A DNA stretch of 64,000 nucleotides, from NCBI RefSeq assembly GCF_002078015.1, contig NZ_LWBP01000185.1, positions 55,932-119,931 of the forward strand, in the 5' to 3' direction. A program made the position numbers and the translations under genes. Shown piece by piece: positions 43,686 through 53,667 of the stretch (positions within the stretch are counted from its first letter, which is position 1; each line of letters begins with the position of its first letter). This DNA is from Niastella populi (GTDB lineage Bacteria; Bacteroidota; Bacteroidia; Chitinophagales; Chitinophagaceae). A model generated the notes under the pieces. It ran no database searches, was not told where the DNA came from, and saw only the letters and a program-made list of their open reading frames with translations.

Positions 43686-44924
43686 TTAAAATTTCCATTT
43701 GAGCCGTACATACATGTTATGGCTGGTTGCCTCGAATTTCTTTTGTAATTCGAGAAAGAACGATTGATAAATGACGTCTGCATCGAGGCTGCCGAACAGG
43801 TGATAGTTTAGTGAAGGGTAAATGATAAACAGGTTAACCCGGGGCGAATATACCAGTCTTAAACTGCTGCTGAATTCCGGGGTGAATTGTTTTGAAGTGA
43901 TGGCGACAATATTCCAGCGGGCCGGCATCAGATTAACTGGTGTAACGCGGAAATTAATTTTAGCGGCATTATTTACCGGTTCGGAAAGGCCGCTGGTATT
44001 ATGAAGAAGGGAACTGCTGAAATACCATCCTTTTACTGACCGGTAACTTAATTCAAGAGAATAATTAAACCTGTTGGCCGAGTCTTTTTCACCGATAAAA
44101 GCCTGTCCTTCGCCTTTGTATTCTATATTTCCCAGTTTTCCTGCCCAGCCAAAACCTGCGGTAAGTTTATTGCGGTAAACGCCGGCGATCATCTGCAGGT
44201 GATACCCCCGTTTATCGATCGAATACCTTGCTGCTGCAACAGACTTCCTGATATCTCCATAAGGATTGACAGCCACATCTATACCCGACGAATCGTTGAT
44301 GTTATATGCAACTTTAACAGCATCGGTATAAGGTTTTTCTTCGTAGTCGAAATCGAGGAAATTATAACTATTGAAAATGTCATTGGGATTCCAGGCAGTG
44401 GTAAGGCCCCAGTTCACCCGTTGCCGGCCAAGGTGCATGTTCCATTTCCGTTGCCGGAATTCAATTCCCAACCGTTCGATGTTACTTTGAAATACCAGGT
44501 TGTTGCTGCTTGCCCATATGGCCGACAGGTTCAGCCATTCATTGTCGTTTTTAAGTGAACCGTTGAAGCCGGGCGTGTTACTCACCAGGTCGCCCCAATA
44601 TAACCGGTTCCTTACTTCAACCGACCCGGTGATCGATCTGTGCGGGTTCCATTTAATATTTACCCGGTTATGCAGTAAATTAGTTAAAACGTAGTTGCCG
44701 GCATAGCTGAACGATCCCATATCCTTAATATAACCGCTCACGTCAAACTTTGACCGGCTTGTGGCGCTGTCCTGCGGGTATGCAAAAATCGATACTGAAA
44801 GTAAAGGTATTATGACATAGGTGTATTTCACAAGCCTGGTTTTTGAAAAGGTTATTCTCAAAGCTAGCGCTGTTTGTTGCGGTATGGTATGACCGTCATC
44901 AAAGGAAGCCGTGACAATCCTCAC
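43686..44924 (-). CDS. Outer-membrane porin-like protein of unknown family
   Basis: A beta-rich protein whose mature part (after an Ala-Tyr-Pro-Gln segment) shows alternating strands typical of a barrel (ITGSVEVRNRLYWGD, KWNMHLGRQRVNWG, MYVRLKWKF end). The LGRQ-x-VNWG motif is like that seen in alginate/phosphate-porin-type barrels. The ATG at 44924 would put about 31 unusual residues in front of the signal peptide; a GTG at 44831 (VKYTYVIIPLLSVSIF) gives a normal signal and a 381-residue protein, so the true start is uncertain. It is divergent from the PEP synthase gene. Confidence 0.72.
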   Translation of the reverse strand: MRIVTASFDDGHTIPQQTALALRITFSKTRLVKYTYVIIPLLSVSIFAYPQDSATSRSKFDVSGYIKDMGSFSYAGNYVLTNLLHNRVNIKWNPHRSITGSVEVRNRLYWGDLVSNTPGFNGSLKNDNEWLNLSAIWASSNNLVFQSNIERLGIEFRQRKWNMHLGRQRVNWGLTTAWNPNDIFNSYNFLDFDYEEKPYTDAVKVAYNINDSSGIDVAVNPYGDIRKSVAAARYSIDKRGYHLQMIAGVYRNKLTAGFGWAGKLGNIEYKGEGQAFIGEKDSANRFNYSLELSYRSVKGWYFSSSLLHNTSGLSEPVNNAAKINFRVTPVNLMPARWNIVAITSKQFTPEFSSSLRLVYSPRVNLFIIYPSLNYHLFGSLDADVIYQSFFLELQKKFEATSHNMYVRLKWKF

Positions 44925-45003
44925 TTCAATGGTATCCTTAATTCCGCCTTTATAGTTATTGCCGATATGATCGCCGATCAGCTATCTGCAGATGTCGATA
45001 TTT

Positions 45004-45046
45004 GACTAACATCAATAGCACCGATGCCTGCGATCATAACTTTTTG
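45004..45046 (+). promoter_or_regulatory. Possible Crp/Fnr site and promoter for the PEP synthase gene
   Basis: TGACTAACATCA at 45004-45015 is followed by a TTTG at 45043-45046. The distance from its centre to the last G is 36.5 bases, the same as in the four sulfur-gene promoters. The TATAAG extension is absent and the -7 box is weak (ACTTTTTG), so this is only a candidate. Confidence 0.35.
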
Positions 45047-45146
45047 CGGTTAACATGGCTAACTTACCTGCTGTGGCTTTGCCGGCCCCTGTTTCAGCGA
45101 TCGCTGGCATACAGATACTTATTTTGAGAACTATAAAAATATTTTT

Positions 45147-47546
45147 ATGGAATCGTTGATCATGAAATTCAGTGATATCAGTATCGGTGACGTGGCGAAG
45201 GTTGGCGGAAAAAATGCGTCGCTCGGCGAAATGTACAACCGGTTATCAGGCGAGAAAATAGCCATCCCTTCAGGGTTTGCGGTCACGGCCGATGCATTTT
45301 GGTTGTTTATTGATCGTAACAGGCTGCGCGAAAAGTTGAATGAATTATTGTTCAATCTCGATACGAATGAGTTTTCGAACTTAACCTATATAGGAAAACA
45401 GGCCCGGTCGCTGATCCTGAACGGAACGATGCCCCATGAACTGGCCGTGGCCATTGAGCAGGAGTATAACGAATTGTGTGGCGGCCGCCCGGTTGAAGTG
45501 GCAGTACGAAGCAGCGCAACGGCGGAAGATCTTCCGCAGGCCAGTTTTGCAGGGCAGCATGAATCGTTCCTGAATGTTTCGGGTAAAGAAAATTTGTTGA
45601 CAGCCGTTCAGAAATGTTATGCTTCTTTATTTACCGACCGTGCGATCAAATACCGGGAAGATAATAAGTTCGAACATGCCAAAGTAGCGTTGTCGGTTGG
45701 CGTGCAAAAGATGGTTCGCAGTGATAAAGCCTGCGCCGGGGTTTGTTTTACGCTCGAGCCCGAATCGGGTTTCCGGAACGTAATACATATTGGCGGGGTA
45801 TGGGGACTGGGAGAAAACATAGTGCAGGGTGCGGTAACGCCCGATGAGTTCATTGTTTTCAAACCATCGCTTAAAAAGGGTAAGAAAGCGATCATTCAGA
45901 AAAGGCTCGGCGAAAAAGCGAAAACAATGGTGTATTCGGAAAACGACCGGCAATTCCAGTCTACGATCAATATTGAAACGCCTGCTGAAAAAAGAGAACA
46001 ATATGTTTTAAGTGACGATGAAATAACAACCATTGCCAGGTGGGCGTTGGTAATTGAAGCGCATTACGATAAACCTATGGATATAGAATGGGCAAAAGAC
46101 GGCCTCACGAATGAGCTCTTTATTGTTCAGGCCCGCCCCGAAACCGTTCATGCGCAAAAAAATCCTTATCTCGTAAAAGAATACAGGTTGCAGAAAAAAG
46201 GGCCATTGCTTGCGGAAGGGGAGGCGATAGGGTCAAAAATAACCAGCGGCATTGCCCGGGTATTGCAATCGGCCGGCGATGCGGAAGAACTGCAGCCGGG
46301 AGAAATTGTAGTAACGGAGATCACCAGCCCCGATTGGGACCCGGTGCTGAAAAAAGCTGCCGCGATCGTTACCGATAAAGGAGGCCGCACCAGTCATGCG
46401 TCTATCGTTGCCCGTGAACTGGGCGTACCGGCAGTGGTGGGAACTTCAAACGCGACAAAAAATATCCTCGATGGCCAGATGATCACGGTATCGTGCTGCG
46501 AAGGCAAAACGGGGTTCGTATACAGGGGGCAGTTAACCTGGCAGGAAGTAGCGCATGATTTCAGCAACTTAAAAATGCCGGCTGCAACCCACCCGATGCT
46601 GATAGCCGGTGATCCTGAAAGCGCATTCCGGTTGTCGTTCTATCCCAACGAGGGAGTGGGTTTAATGCGCATGGAGTTTATAATAACCCATTTTGTGCAG
46701 GTACACCCTATGGCGCTGGTTAAGTTTAACGAGCTCACAGATGCGGCCACAAAAGAAAAGATCGAAAAACTGACGCACCATTACCCCGATAAAGAAGCCT
46801 ACTTCGTTGATAAACTGTCACAGGGCATTGCTACCATCGGCGCCGCTTTTTACCCGAAAGACGTAATTGTGCGTATGAGCGATTTCAAGACCAATGAATA
46901 TGCCAACCTTGTTGGGGGCGCCCAATTTGAGCCGGAAGAAGAAAACCCGATGCTGGGCTTCAGGGGTGCGTCCCGGTACTATAACGACAGGTACGTGCAG
47001 GGTTTCAGGCTGGAGTGCGAAGCCATAAAAACAGTGCGAAATGTTATGGGCCTCTCCAACGTAAAAGTAATGATCCCGTTTTGCAGAACCGTAGAGGAAG
47101 GCAAAAAAGTGATAGAGGTGATGAAGGCGAACGGCCTCGACCGGGATGCCGACCCCGGTTTGGAAATATATGTAATGGCAGAAATACCAAGCAATGTGCT
47201 GCTGGCCGACCAGTTTGCCGGCATCTTCGACGGCTTTTCGATCGGGTCGAACGACCTCACGCAGCTTACCCTCGGCGTTGACCGTGACTCGGCGCTGGTT
47301 AGCGGCCTGTTCAGTGAACAAAATGAAGCGGCCCGGTTGATGATCTCCATGGTAATACAAAAAGCAAAAGCGGCCGGAAAAAAAATAGGGTTGTGCGGGC
47401 AGGCCCCGAGCGATATACCGGAATTTGCGCGCTTCCTGGTGAAAGAGGGCATAAACAGCATTTCTTTCAATCCCGATGCCTTGCTTCAGGGCATAAACAA
47501 TATACTTGAGGCCGAAGAAAAACAGGATGTGAAAGCGGCAAAATAA
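45147..47546 (+). CDS. ppsA: Phosphoenolpyruvate synthase
   Basis: PEP synthase (pyruvate, water dikinase) makes PEP from pyruvate and ATP, releasing AMP and phosphate, for gluconeogenesis. The 799 residues show the three expected parts: an N-terminal ATP-grasp domain (VGGKNASLGEM at 19-29, VRSSATAEDLP at 120-130), the central phosphohistidine domain with His417 in GGRTSHASIVARELGVPAVVG, and a C-terminal PEP/pyruvate barrel (GVGLMRMEF, GSNDLTQLTLGVDRD, GLCGQAPSD). The length is normal for the family. An in-frame ATG at 45162 is an alternative start. It is convergent with the P-type ATPase gene. Confidence 0.95.
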   Translation: MESLIMKFSDISIGDVAKVGGKNASLGEMYNRLSGEKIAIPSGFAVTADAFWLFIDRNRLREKLNELLFNLDTNEFSNLTYIGKQARSLILNGTMPHELAVAIEQEYNELCGGRPVEVAVRSSATAEDLPQASFAGQHESFLNVSGKENLLTAVQKCYASLFTDRAIKYREDNKFEHAKVALSVGVQKMVRSDKACAGVCFTLEPESGFRNVIHIGGVWGLGENIVQGAVTPDEFIVFKPSLKKGKKAIIQKRLGEKAKTMVYSENDRQFQSTINIETPAEKREQYVLSDDEITTIARWALVIEAHYDKPMDIEWAKDGLTNELFIVQARPETVHAQKNPYLVKEYRLQKKGPLLAEGEAIGSKITSGIARVLQSAGDAEELQPGEIVVTEITSPDWDPVLKKAAAIVTDKGGRTSHASIVARELGVPAVVGTSNATKNILDGQMITVSCCEGKTGFVYRGQLTWQEVAHDFSNLKMPAATHPMLIAGDPESAFRLSFYPNEGVGLMRMEFIITHFVQVHPMALVKFNELTDAATKEKIEKLTHHYPDKEAYFVDKLSQGIATIGAAFYPKDVIVRMSDFKTNEYANLVGGAQFEPEEENPMLGFRGASRYYNDRYVQGFRLECEAIKTVRNVMGLSNVKVMIPFCRTVEEGKKVIEVMKANGLDRDADPGLEIYVMAEIPSNVLLADQFAGIFDGFSIGSNDLTQLTLGVDRDSALVSGLFSEQNEAARLMISMVIQKAKAAGKKIGLCGQAPSDIPEFARFLVKEGINSISFNPDALLQGINNILEAEEKQDVKAAK

Positions 47547-47602
47547 CAATCAGGATACCATACGATGTAAAGCGATATTGACCTTCGAAAAGATGTGATC
47601 GG

Positions 47603-50125
47603 CTACCGGCGCTTCCTTAGCAGCGGCTTCCCGGGTTTGTACAGATGGGTTTTATATACCTCAAACCAGCCAACGGTTAACAGCGCGATGTTTACACATA
47701 AGAACAGCCTGGCTGCATGAACAGGAACCAATCCGAAAACATTACGTACCGGAGGTACAAGATGAATGACAGCCAGGAATGACAGCGAAATGAGCAATAC
47801 CCAGGGCGTGAGGTTATTTTTGTAATGTATGGTCTTAAAAATGTTTTCCGTAAACGAACGGTTGGTGAACGTAAGGAATATATTACTAACGATAAGGGTG
47901 GTAAAAACCAGGGTCCTCGTTTCATTGATCGAGTCGCCGATGTACATGGAAAAATAATATAACCAAAGTGTGCCAACGGCTATTATAAGTCCCTGGAAGA
48001 TGCTTATCAGTAATTCATCCTGCGCAAAAAGGCCTGTATTTCGCTTACCCGGCGGTAGTTGCATCACCTTATCTTCCACGGGTTCGCGTTCAAAAAAAAC
48101 CGAGCAGGTTGGCCCCATGATCAATTCAAGAAAGATAACATGTACCGGCGTAAAAATATTAGGGTACTTCCAGCCAAGCAGAACAGGGAGAGATGCGGTG
48201 AGGATAATGGGTATGTGTATCGATATGATATAACGGATAGCTTTTTTCAGGTTGCTGAATGTCTTCCGGCCATGTTTTATCGCCTCTGTCACTTTCGAAA
48301 GATCGTCATCGGTTATTATAAGGTCGGCTGCCTGGCGTGCTATTTCGGCGCCTTTCTTTCCAAGGGCAATGCCAATGTCTGAAGATCTTAAGGCTGGAGC
48401 GTCATTGACCCCGTCGCCCGTCATGGCCACTATATGGCCATTTGCTTTCAATGCGTTTACAACTACCCGTTTTGCTTCAGGGAACATTCTTACAAAGAGC
48501 GTCGTTTCTTCCACTGTTTTCTTCAGGTCATCTTCCCGCATTTGCATAACCTGTTCGCCCGTTACATATGTCAAATTCCCGGTTATGCCAACCTGTTGGC
48601 AAATGGTTACGGCTGTTTCTGCAAAATCACCCGTCACCAGTTTAATAGCTATATGCGCACCGGTAATTTGTTTAAGCACCCGGCTAATATATTGTTTTGG
48701 GGGATCATACAAACAAAGCAGCCCTTCAAACTTCCAGTTAAATTCGTCCTGCGTGCCCGGGAAATCCTTTTCAATACGGGTGGCGCTGGCAATGCCAATT
48801 ACCCGGAACCCGTTTTGCGCCTGCGTTTTTGCGATGGCATTCACCCTGGCCGTTTCCTGTTCATTCAGCCCGCAAACCTTCAATATACGTTCGGGCGCGC
48901 CCTTGGCCGCAGCTATGTAAAAACCGCTTCCCTCATAAATATGCGTCATCATCGGCGGTGTGCCCTGCAGTGGGTACTCATACACCTGTGCCGGTTGTTC
49001 AACATGCCCGTTACGGTTATGTGATCGAAATGCCTCTTTTATCGCTGTTTCCATAGGGTCGAACGGCTCGTTCTCACTCGCAAGCGAAGCAAATTTCAAT
49101 ACGTTTGATCCATTCGATCGTTCACCGGAATCGATCAGTATATCTTTATCATAATCGTAAATGGTTTTTACGGTCATTTTGTTTTCGGTGATGGTGCCGG
49201 TTTTATCGAGGCATATTACATCCACTGTGCCGAGGTTTTCAATGGTCTGTGGCTGCCTTGTTATAATTCCCAGTTTGCTCATCTGCCATGCGCCGAGGGC
49301 CATGAACGAGGAAAAAGCTACCGGTATCTCTTCCGGGATAGCGGCCATGGCCAGCGTTAACGCAAATAACAAACTTTGTACAGGCATTCCGCTTTCCAGG
49401 TAATTGATAAGCCAGATCAGCAAAAATGCAATGATGCCAAAAATAGCGAGTGAGCGAACAAAACGGTTTACCTGGTTTTGAAGTAAGGTTTTGGAGGTAA
49501 CATTCGTATCTATTGTTTTCCCGAGTTTGCCGAGTATTGTACTATTGCCGGTAGCTGTTACAATGGCATAACACTTTCCGGTATTTATAGTTGTTCCCTG
49601 GTAAATAATGTTATTATCCGTATGCTCATGTTTCTCTACCGGCAGCGATTCGCCGGTAATGATGGATTCGTTTACCGAAAGATCATTTTCCTGTAAAATG
49701 GTAGCGTCGGCAGGAACATTGTTTCCTTCTTCAAGGATCATTACATCGCCCGGCACCAGGTCTTCGGAAGAGATGTTTTTTGTTACGCTGTCCCTGATCA
49801 CTGTCACTTCGGGCTCGGTATATTTTTTCAATGCCTGCAATGCCTTTGTACTTCGAATGTCCTGGTATAAAGAAATAGCCGTAACGAAACAAATAGCCAC
49901 CAGCATCATAATTCCTTCCGTTGGCTGCCCCAGCATAAAGTAAATAGAGCAGGCGATCATCAACAGGATAAACATCGGTTCGGCGATGATGTCTTTCAAT
50001 ACATGGAGTAAACGCCTTTGTTTTTCAAGTTCAAAACGGTTCTTTCCGTATCGCTGCCTGAGTACGGGAATCTCGCTTTCCGGTAATCCTGTTATATTCC
50101 CTATGGTAATTACTTTGCCTGCCAT
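47603..50125 (-). CDS. Cation-translocating P-type ATPase (P2/P3-like)
   Basis: An 840-residue ion pump. The actuator motif TGES (158-161), the phosphorylated Asp307 in DKTGTIT, the TGDGVNDAPAL hinge and the M4 motif AAIPEEIPVA are all present. The N-terminal domain lacks CxxC metal-binding repeats, so it is not a heavy-metal P1B pump. The PEEIP motif and C-terminal six-helix block fit the Ca2+/H+ pump group, and the ion is most likely Ca2+ or another divalent cation. It is divergent from the Crp/Fnr gene. Confidence 0.92.
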   Translation of the reverse strand: MAGKVITIGNITGLPESEIPVLRQRYGKNRFELEKQRRLLHVLKDIIAEPMFILLMIACSIYFMLGQPTEGIMMLVAICFVTAISLYQDIRSTKALQALKKYTEPEVTVIRDSVTKNISSEDLVPGDVMILEEGNNVPADATILQENDLSVNESIITGESLPVEKHEHTDNNIIYQGTTINTGKCYAIVTATGNSTILGKLGKTIDTNVTSKTLLQNQVNRFVRSLAIFGIIAFLLIWLINYLESGMPVQSLLFALTLAMAAIPEEIPVAFSSFMALGAWQMSKLGIITRQPQTIENLGTVDVICLDKTGTITENKMTVKTIYDYDKDILIDSGERSNGSNVLKFASLASENEPFDPMETAIKEAFRSHNRNGHVEQPAQVYEYPLQGTPPMMTHIYEGSGFYIAAAKGAPERILKVCGLNEQETARVNAIAKTQAQNGFRVIGIASATRIEKDFPGTQDEFNWKFEGLLCLYDPPKQYISRVLKQITGAHIAIKLVTGDFAETAVTICQQVGITGNLTYVTGEQVMQMREDDLKKTVEETTLFVRMFPEAKRVVVNALKANGHIVAMTGDGVNDAPALRSSDIGIALGKKGAEIARQAADLIITDDDLSKVTEAIKHGRKTFSNLKKAIRYIISIHIPIILTASLPVLLGWKYPNIFTPVHVIFLELIMGPTCSVFFEREPVEDKVMQLPPGKRNTGLFAQDELLISIFQGLIIAVGTLWLYYFSMYIGDSINETRTLVFTTLIVSNIFLTFTNRSFTENIFKTIHYKNNLTPWVLLISLSFLAVIHLVPPVRNVFGLVPVHAARLFLCVNIALLTVGWFEVYKTHLYKPGKPLLRKRR

Positions 50126-50142
50126 ACAATTACTGTAAAAGC

Positions 50143-50184
50143 AAGATATTCAATTTGCTTTAAGGCAATTTATGATAATTGTCA
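50143..50184 (-). promoter_or_regulatory. Possible Crp/Fnr site before the P-type ATPase gene
   Basis: The near-palindrome ATGATAATTGTCAT (TGA-N6-TCA at 50173-50184), with TATCTTGC on the minus strand (50143-50150) one base off the spacing seen in the sulfur promoters. A second TGA-N6-TCA lies at 50273-50284, 47 bases before the Crp/Fnr ATG. Short TGA-N6-TCA matches are expected by chance, so confidence is low. Confidence 0.3.
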
Positions 50185-50330
50185 TGGAAGTGTATAATCC
50201 TTATCAATCAGCAGGCCAATAATTCCTGTTCCCCGCTGAAAATGAATTGGTAACCAGTTTCATAAACCTGCGTGACCAATATCACCTGTTTTAAGAGTAA
50301 CAGGCTATAACTTACTCCAAATTTTTTCAA

Positions 50331-50975
50331 ATGAAAGATGGAATACCAGCGCAAAGCCAGTTACATGCATTGTTTCCCAACCTCGAAGAGGGTTTGTATG
50401 ATGAAATGCTGGAACATGGGAATGTAAAGGAAATTCCGGCGGGAACTACATTGCTGCGTAACGGCCAAACCATTCGCTCGATGATAGTGGTACTGGAAGG
50501 TGTTGTAAAATTATACCAGGAAGACGATGAAGGCAATGAATTCTTTATATACAACATATCTCCCGGCCAGGCTTGCGCGGTGTCGTTGGTGTGTACGTAT
50601 ACGCAGGAGCAAAGCCAGGTAACGGCTAAAGCTTTAACCGATGTTACGGCGCTTACCATTCCGCTGCAATACATGGACAAATGGCTGGCTCAATATAAAA
50701 GCTGGCATTATTTTGTGATCAGAACCTATCGGGCCCGGTATGAAGAACTGTTGAATACGGTCAATGAGATCGCCTTTAAAAATATGGATGAGCGGCTTGA
50801 GTTCTACCTGAAAAAGCAGGTAAGGCAGTTGGGCAAACAGGTGAAATTAACTCACCAGGAAATTGCAACCGACCTGAATTCATCACGGGAAGTAATAAGC
50901 CGGCTGATGAAAAAAATGGAAAGGAACGGCTGGATCATTATTCATCGTAACTCGTTCGAGTGGATCAGGGATTGA
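50331..50975 (+). CDS. Crp/Fnr family transcription regulator with a Cys pair
   Basis: A 214-residue regulator: cyclic-nucleotide-binding-like domain (about 25-125), dimer helix and winged helix (about 155-214) with the recognition part NSSREVISRLMKKMERNGWI. There is no N-terminal Fe-S cysteine cluster and no cAMP-site RSA motif. Two cysteines sit in the sensing domain, Cys82 and Cys88 (GQACAVSLVC), suited to a thiol or persulfide switch. It stands next to thiosulfate/sulfide genes and four shared Crp-type boxes, so it is the obvious candidate for their control; this is inference. Confidence 0.92.
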   Translation: MKDGIPAQSQLHALFPNLEEGLYDEMLEHGNVKEIPAGTTLLRNGQTIRSMIVVLEGVVKLYQEDDEGNEFFIYNISPGQACAVSLVCTYTQEQSQVTAKALTDVTALTIPLQYMDKWLAQYKSWHYFVIRTYRARYEELLNTVNEIAFKNMDERLEFYLKKQVRQLGKQVKLTHQEIATDLNSSREVISRLMKKMERNGWIIIHRNSFEWIRD

Positions 50976-51006
50976 CCTTTCCATTTACATTTTTTCATCA
51001 ACTCAG

Positions 51007-51546
51007 TTAATGCGGCAGCTTTTCCCTGAAATATCCATACGTCCAGGTGCCGGCAATAGCGCTGAGCACAACCACGGCAACTACCAACGCACCTGTGCCG
51101 ATCTGTGCAAACAACGGGCCGGGACATGCGCCGGTAAGCGCCCAGCCTAACCCAAACAACAACCCGCCATAAACCTGCCCTTTGTTGAATTTTTTAGGAT
51201 GGAATTCGATCTTTTCGCCGTGGATCGTTTTCAGGTTGAATTTTTTGATAAGCCATACTGAGATAATACCCACCACCACCGCGGTTCCGATCACACCATA
51301 CATGTGAAAGCTTTGCAGGCGAAACATTTCCTGAATGCGGAACCATGAGATGATCTCGGCTTTTACAAACACGATCCCAAACACGATTCCCACCGCCATG
51401 TATTTGAAATTATACCACCAGGGATGCACTTTGTGCGATTCGTTCACACACATTGTATCCAATGATCGCGCTTCAAGGTCTGCATCGGCGGTATAGCCAT
51501 TGCCGCTCAATGGTTTTACCGTTGTATTTTCTTTTATTACTTGCAT
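51007..51546 (-). CDS. YeeE/YedE family membrane protein (DUF6691-like)
   Basis: A 179-residue protein with about four transmembrane helices after a polar N-terminus of 45 residues. The central motif VYGGLLFGLGWALTGACPGPLFAQIG contains the conserved Cys of YeeE/YedE thiosulfate carriers (G-A-C-P-G). It is the second half of a split carrier: the first half starts upstream at 52134. The two together should move thiosulfate or a related sulfur species across the inner membrane. Confidence 0.88.
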   Translation of the reverse strand: MQVIKENTTVKPLSGNGYTADADLEARSLDTMCVNESHKVHPWWYNFKYMAVGIVFGIVFVKAEIISWFRIQEMFRLQSFHMYGVIGTAVVVGIISVWLIKKFNLKTIHGEKIEFHPKKFNKGQVYGGLLFGLGWALTGACPGPLFAQIGTGALVVAVVVLSAIAGTWTYGYFREKLPH

Positions 51547-51570
51547 AGTATTTTATTAAGTTGTTATAAA

Positions 51571-52134
51571 CTATAAACTAAGAATGACCGGTAGTATAAA
51601 GTTGGCCATAATAAAACCGCCTACCATAAACATAACCGTGGCTATCAGCGAAGGCAGCTGCAGATCGCTTAACCCCATAATGGCATGCCCCGAAGTGCAG
51701 CCGCCGGCATACCGGGCTCCGAAACCTACGATGAACCCGCCACCAATAAGCATGATCAGTCCGCGAACAGTGAACAGGCTCTCCACAGAAAAAAGCTCTT
51801 TAGGCAGCAGGTTCTCATGATCGGTAACGCCGTATCCTGCCAGTTCGGAAGCCAGCCGCGGATCGATCTCCACCGGGTTCGGATTGGCAAGTAACTGGGC
51901 GGCAATGATCGCTCCGGCCAGGATGCCGCCAACAAAAAAGAAATTCCATATTTCTTTTTTCCATTCGTATTTAAAAAATTTGATGCCGGCCGGAAAACAT
52001 GCTGCACATGCGTGACGAAGGTTGGCCGAAATGCCGAGGTGTTTATTGCCGAGCAGCAGTAACGCCGGAACGATCAATCCGATTATAGTGCCCGCCACAT
52101 ACCAGGGCCAGGGCTGTTTCAACATTTCTAACAT
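51571..52134 (-). CDS. YeeE/YedE family thiosulfate transporter half
   Basis: A 187-residue membrane protein with the signature [18 protein letters not shown] (near 140-158), which holds the conserved Cys of the YeeE thiosulfate pathway. A second Cys-rich part ([10 protein letters not shown]) lies near residue 40. It begins the YeeE-DUF6691 unit, with 24 bases to the second half, and its promoter carries the conserved TATAAGTGA-N6-TCA box at 52195-52215. Confidence 0.9.
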   Translation of the reverse strand: MLEMLKQPWPWYVAGTIIGLIVPALLLLGNKHLGISANLRHACAACFPAGIKFFKYEWKKEIWNFFFVGGILAGAIIAAQLLANPNPVEIDPRLASELAGYGVTDHENLLPKELFSVESLFTVRGLIMLIGGGFIVGFGARYAGGCTSGHAIMGLSDLQLPSLIATVMFMVGGFIMANFILPVILSL

Positions 52135-52163
52135 AATTTAATTATTTCGTTGTTTTATGATTG

Positions 52164-52215
52164 CAAAAATGAGGATCAGGATCAGGCTTACAAGTGATTT
52201 ACATCACTTATACGG
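52164..52215 (-). promoter_or_regulatory. Crp/Fnr-type promoter of the YeeE pair
   Basis: On the minus strand CCGTATAAGTGATGTAAATCA (52215-52195) precedes CATTTTTG (52171-52164). The centre of TGA-N6-TCA is 36.5 bases from the far edge of the -7 box, which would put it near -41 from the start of transcription. The ATG is at 52134. Confidence 0.75.
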
Positions 52216-52245
52216 GAAGCAGTAGCGGCAGCCGTTTGTGTAAAA

Positions 52246-53667
52246 TCAAAAATGATAGTTAAAAATAAAGTTCCATGAACTTACGTCCACTTTATTGATC
52301 ACATATTTATCATTGCCAAAGCTGTCGCCCGATCTGCCCTTGTACACATAAAGAAAATGCGCCTCCAGTCCCTTCAGCCATCCTTCAAACTCATGGTGTA
52401 TATCGATATTCAATTGGGTATATGAAGGCATCCCATATTTATTGAGCGCAAACCTGGTTGCTTCCGGTAAGTTAAAGTATCCAATACCTGTTTGTGTTTT
52501 CAGCCTCAGTTTCGGAATGGTATATCCCAGTTTAAATACATAGGCATCGACATCTCCTAGGCCTTCATTGCGTTCACGCGACAGGTAAGTGAAAAAGGGT
52601 TCACGTCCCCATTCCCTGGGCATCAGGTAGCGGCCATGTGCGGTAATCCTGTTATAATTAAGCGAAGTTTGCCAGCGATCATTTTCCCAACCCATCTTAG
52701 CTCCAAATGTTTGGGATTTTCCACCCTTCGGAAAATATGTTTTACGCTGGTCTGCATTGCCGCCGTTATTGATAGCATCCTGTCTTATAAACTGTAAGCC
52801 GGCAACTAATTTGCTTTTGTCTTTTAATGGGTACGAATAATGGGCCTGCACCAGCAGGGAATTGAATATATTTTCAGTGAATACATCATAGGCTTTTAAT
52901 GAAAGGCAGTCGCCGGCATTATAGGTAATGCCAATAATGCCAATTCCTTTGCTTTTCAAATTACCCTTATATTCCGATCGTGTACCATCGGGGTTTACCC
53001 CCTGTGAGTACAAACCAATCGATTCAGCCGCTGTATACCATCTGACGGTACCGCGTGGTGATACTTCAAATAAATATCCAGCCTCGATCTTCGTATTCTT
53101 TATATCGTTTATTTCGGCATATATGCCGCCGGCTTCCGTAGGCCGCATGCGGCTATCCTGCAGGTTAATGAAGGGGGTATTGATGAGCTGCCTCCCCAAT
53201 GTAATGTGCGACTGTTTGCGGTTATACTTCAAATAAAGTTCCTCCAGCCGGTCTATGTCCGTTTTGTTATACCGGTCTTCCACATCGAACAATCCCTGTT
53301 CATACCTGCTGAACTGGTTTGTTTTGGGGTCGGGTTTCGAGAGCGCTGAAGAACCAATATTGAAGATGAAAAAACCGCTGACGCCAAATTGGAATCCTTT
53401 ATAGGGCGCCGATTCGAATTTGATCCCGCCACCCACGGCATTGGCATAAAAGTCGGTCAAGCCGGTCTTATTATCCGTTGCCATAAAGAAATACCTGAAA
53501 TGCCCGTGTATTTGCCCTGTTTTGAATGCGTGTAGCAGTGAGGCGGTATCTGCTGTCTGCTGCTGTTTTCCTTTCCAGAGTGGGGGCTGGCCGTTGATCT
53601 CCTGGTGCTGTGCATTGGCGAACGCGCCTGTTTGTAATGTGATCAAAACTAAAAGTGCCCGCTTCAT
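52246..53667 (-). CDS. OprD-like outer-membrane porin
   Basis: A 473-residue outer-membrane protein with a signal peptide (cut near ANAQ), the GHFRYFFMATDNKTGLTDFYANAVGGGIKF start and ...LGRQLINTPFINLQDSRMRP, which match the OprD porin family; it ends ...WNFIFNYHF with a terminal Phe. OprD-type channels pass small anionic or basic compounds. It overlaps the DUF2892 gene by four bases and is the last gene of the unit rhodanese-DUF2892-porin, so it may let in thiosulfate or sulfide-derived compounds. Confidence 0.88.
   Translation of the reverse strand: MKRALLVLITLQTGAFANAQHQEINGQPPLWKGKQQQTADTASLLHAFKTGQIHGHFRYFFMATDNKTGLTDFYANAVGGGIKFESAPYKGFQFGVSGFFIFNIGSSALSKPDPKTNQFSRYEQGLFDVEDRYNKTDIDRLEELYLKYNRKQSHITLGRQLINTPFINLQDSRMRPTEAGGIYAEINDIKNTKIEAGYLFEVSPRGTVRWYTAAESIGLYSQGVNPDGTRSEYKGNLKSKGIGIIGITYNAGDCLSLKAYDVFTENIFNSLLVQAHYSYPLKDKSKLVAGLQFIRQDAINNGGNADQRKTYFPKGGKSQTFGAKMGWENDRWQTSLNYNRITAHGRYLMPREWGREPFFTYLSRERNEGLGDVDAYVFKLGYTIPKLRLKTQTGIGYFNLPEATRFALNKYGMPSYTQLNIDIHHEFEGWLKGLEAHFLYVYKGRSGDSFGNDKYVINKVDVSSWNFIFNYHF

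Noticed and set aside
46818..47549. Minus-strand open frame of 243 codons opposite ppsA
   Set aside because: Shadow of the conserved PEP synthase sequence; no family features.
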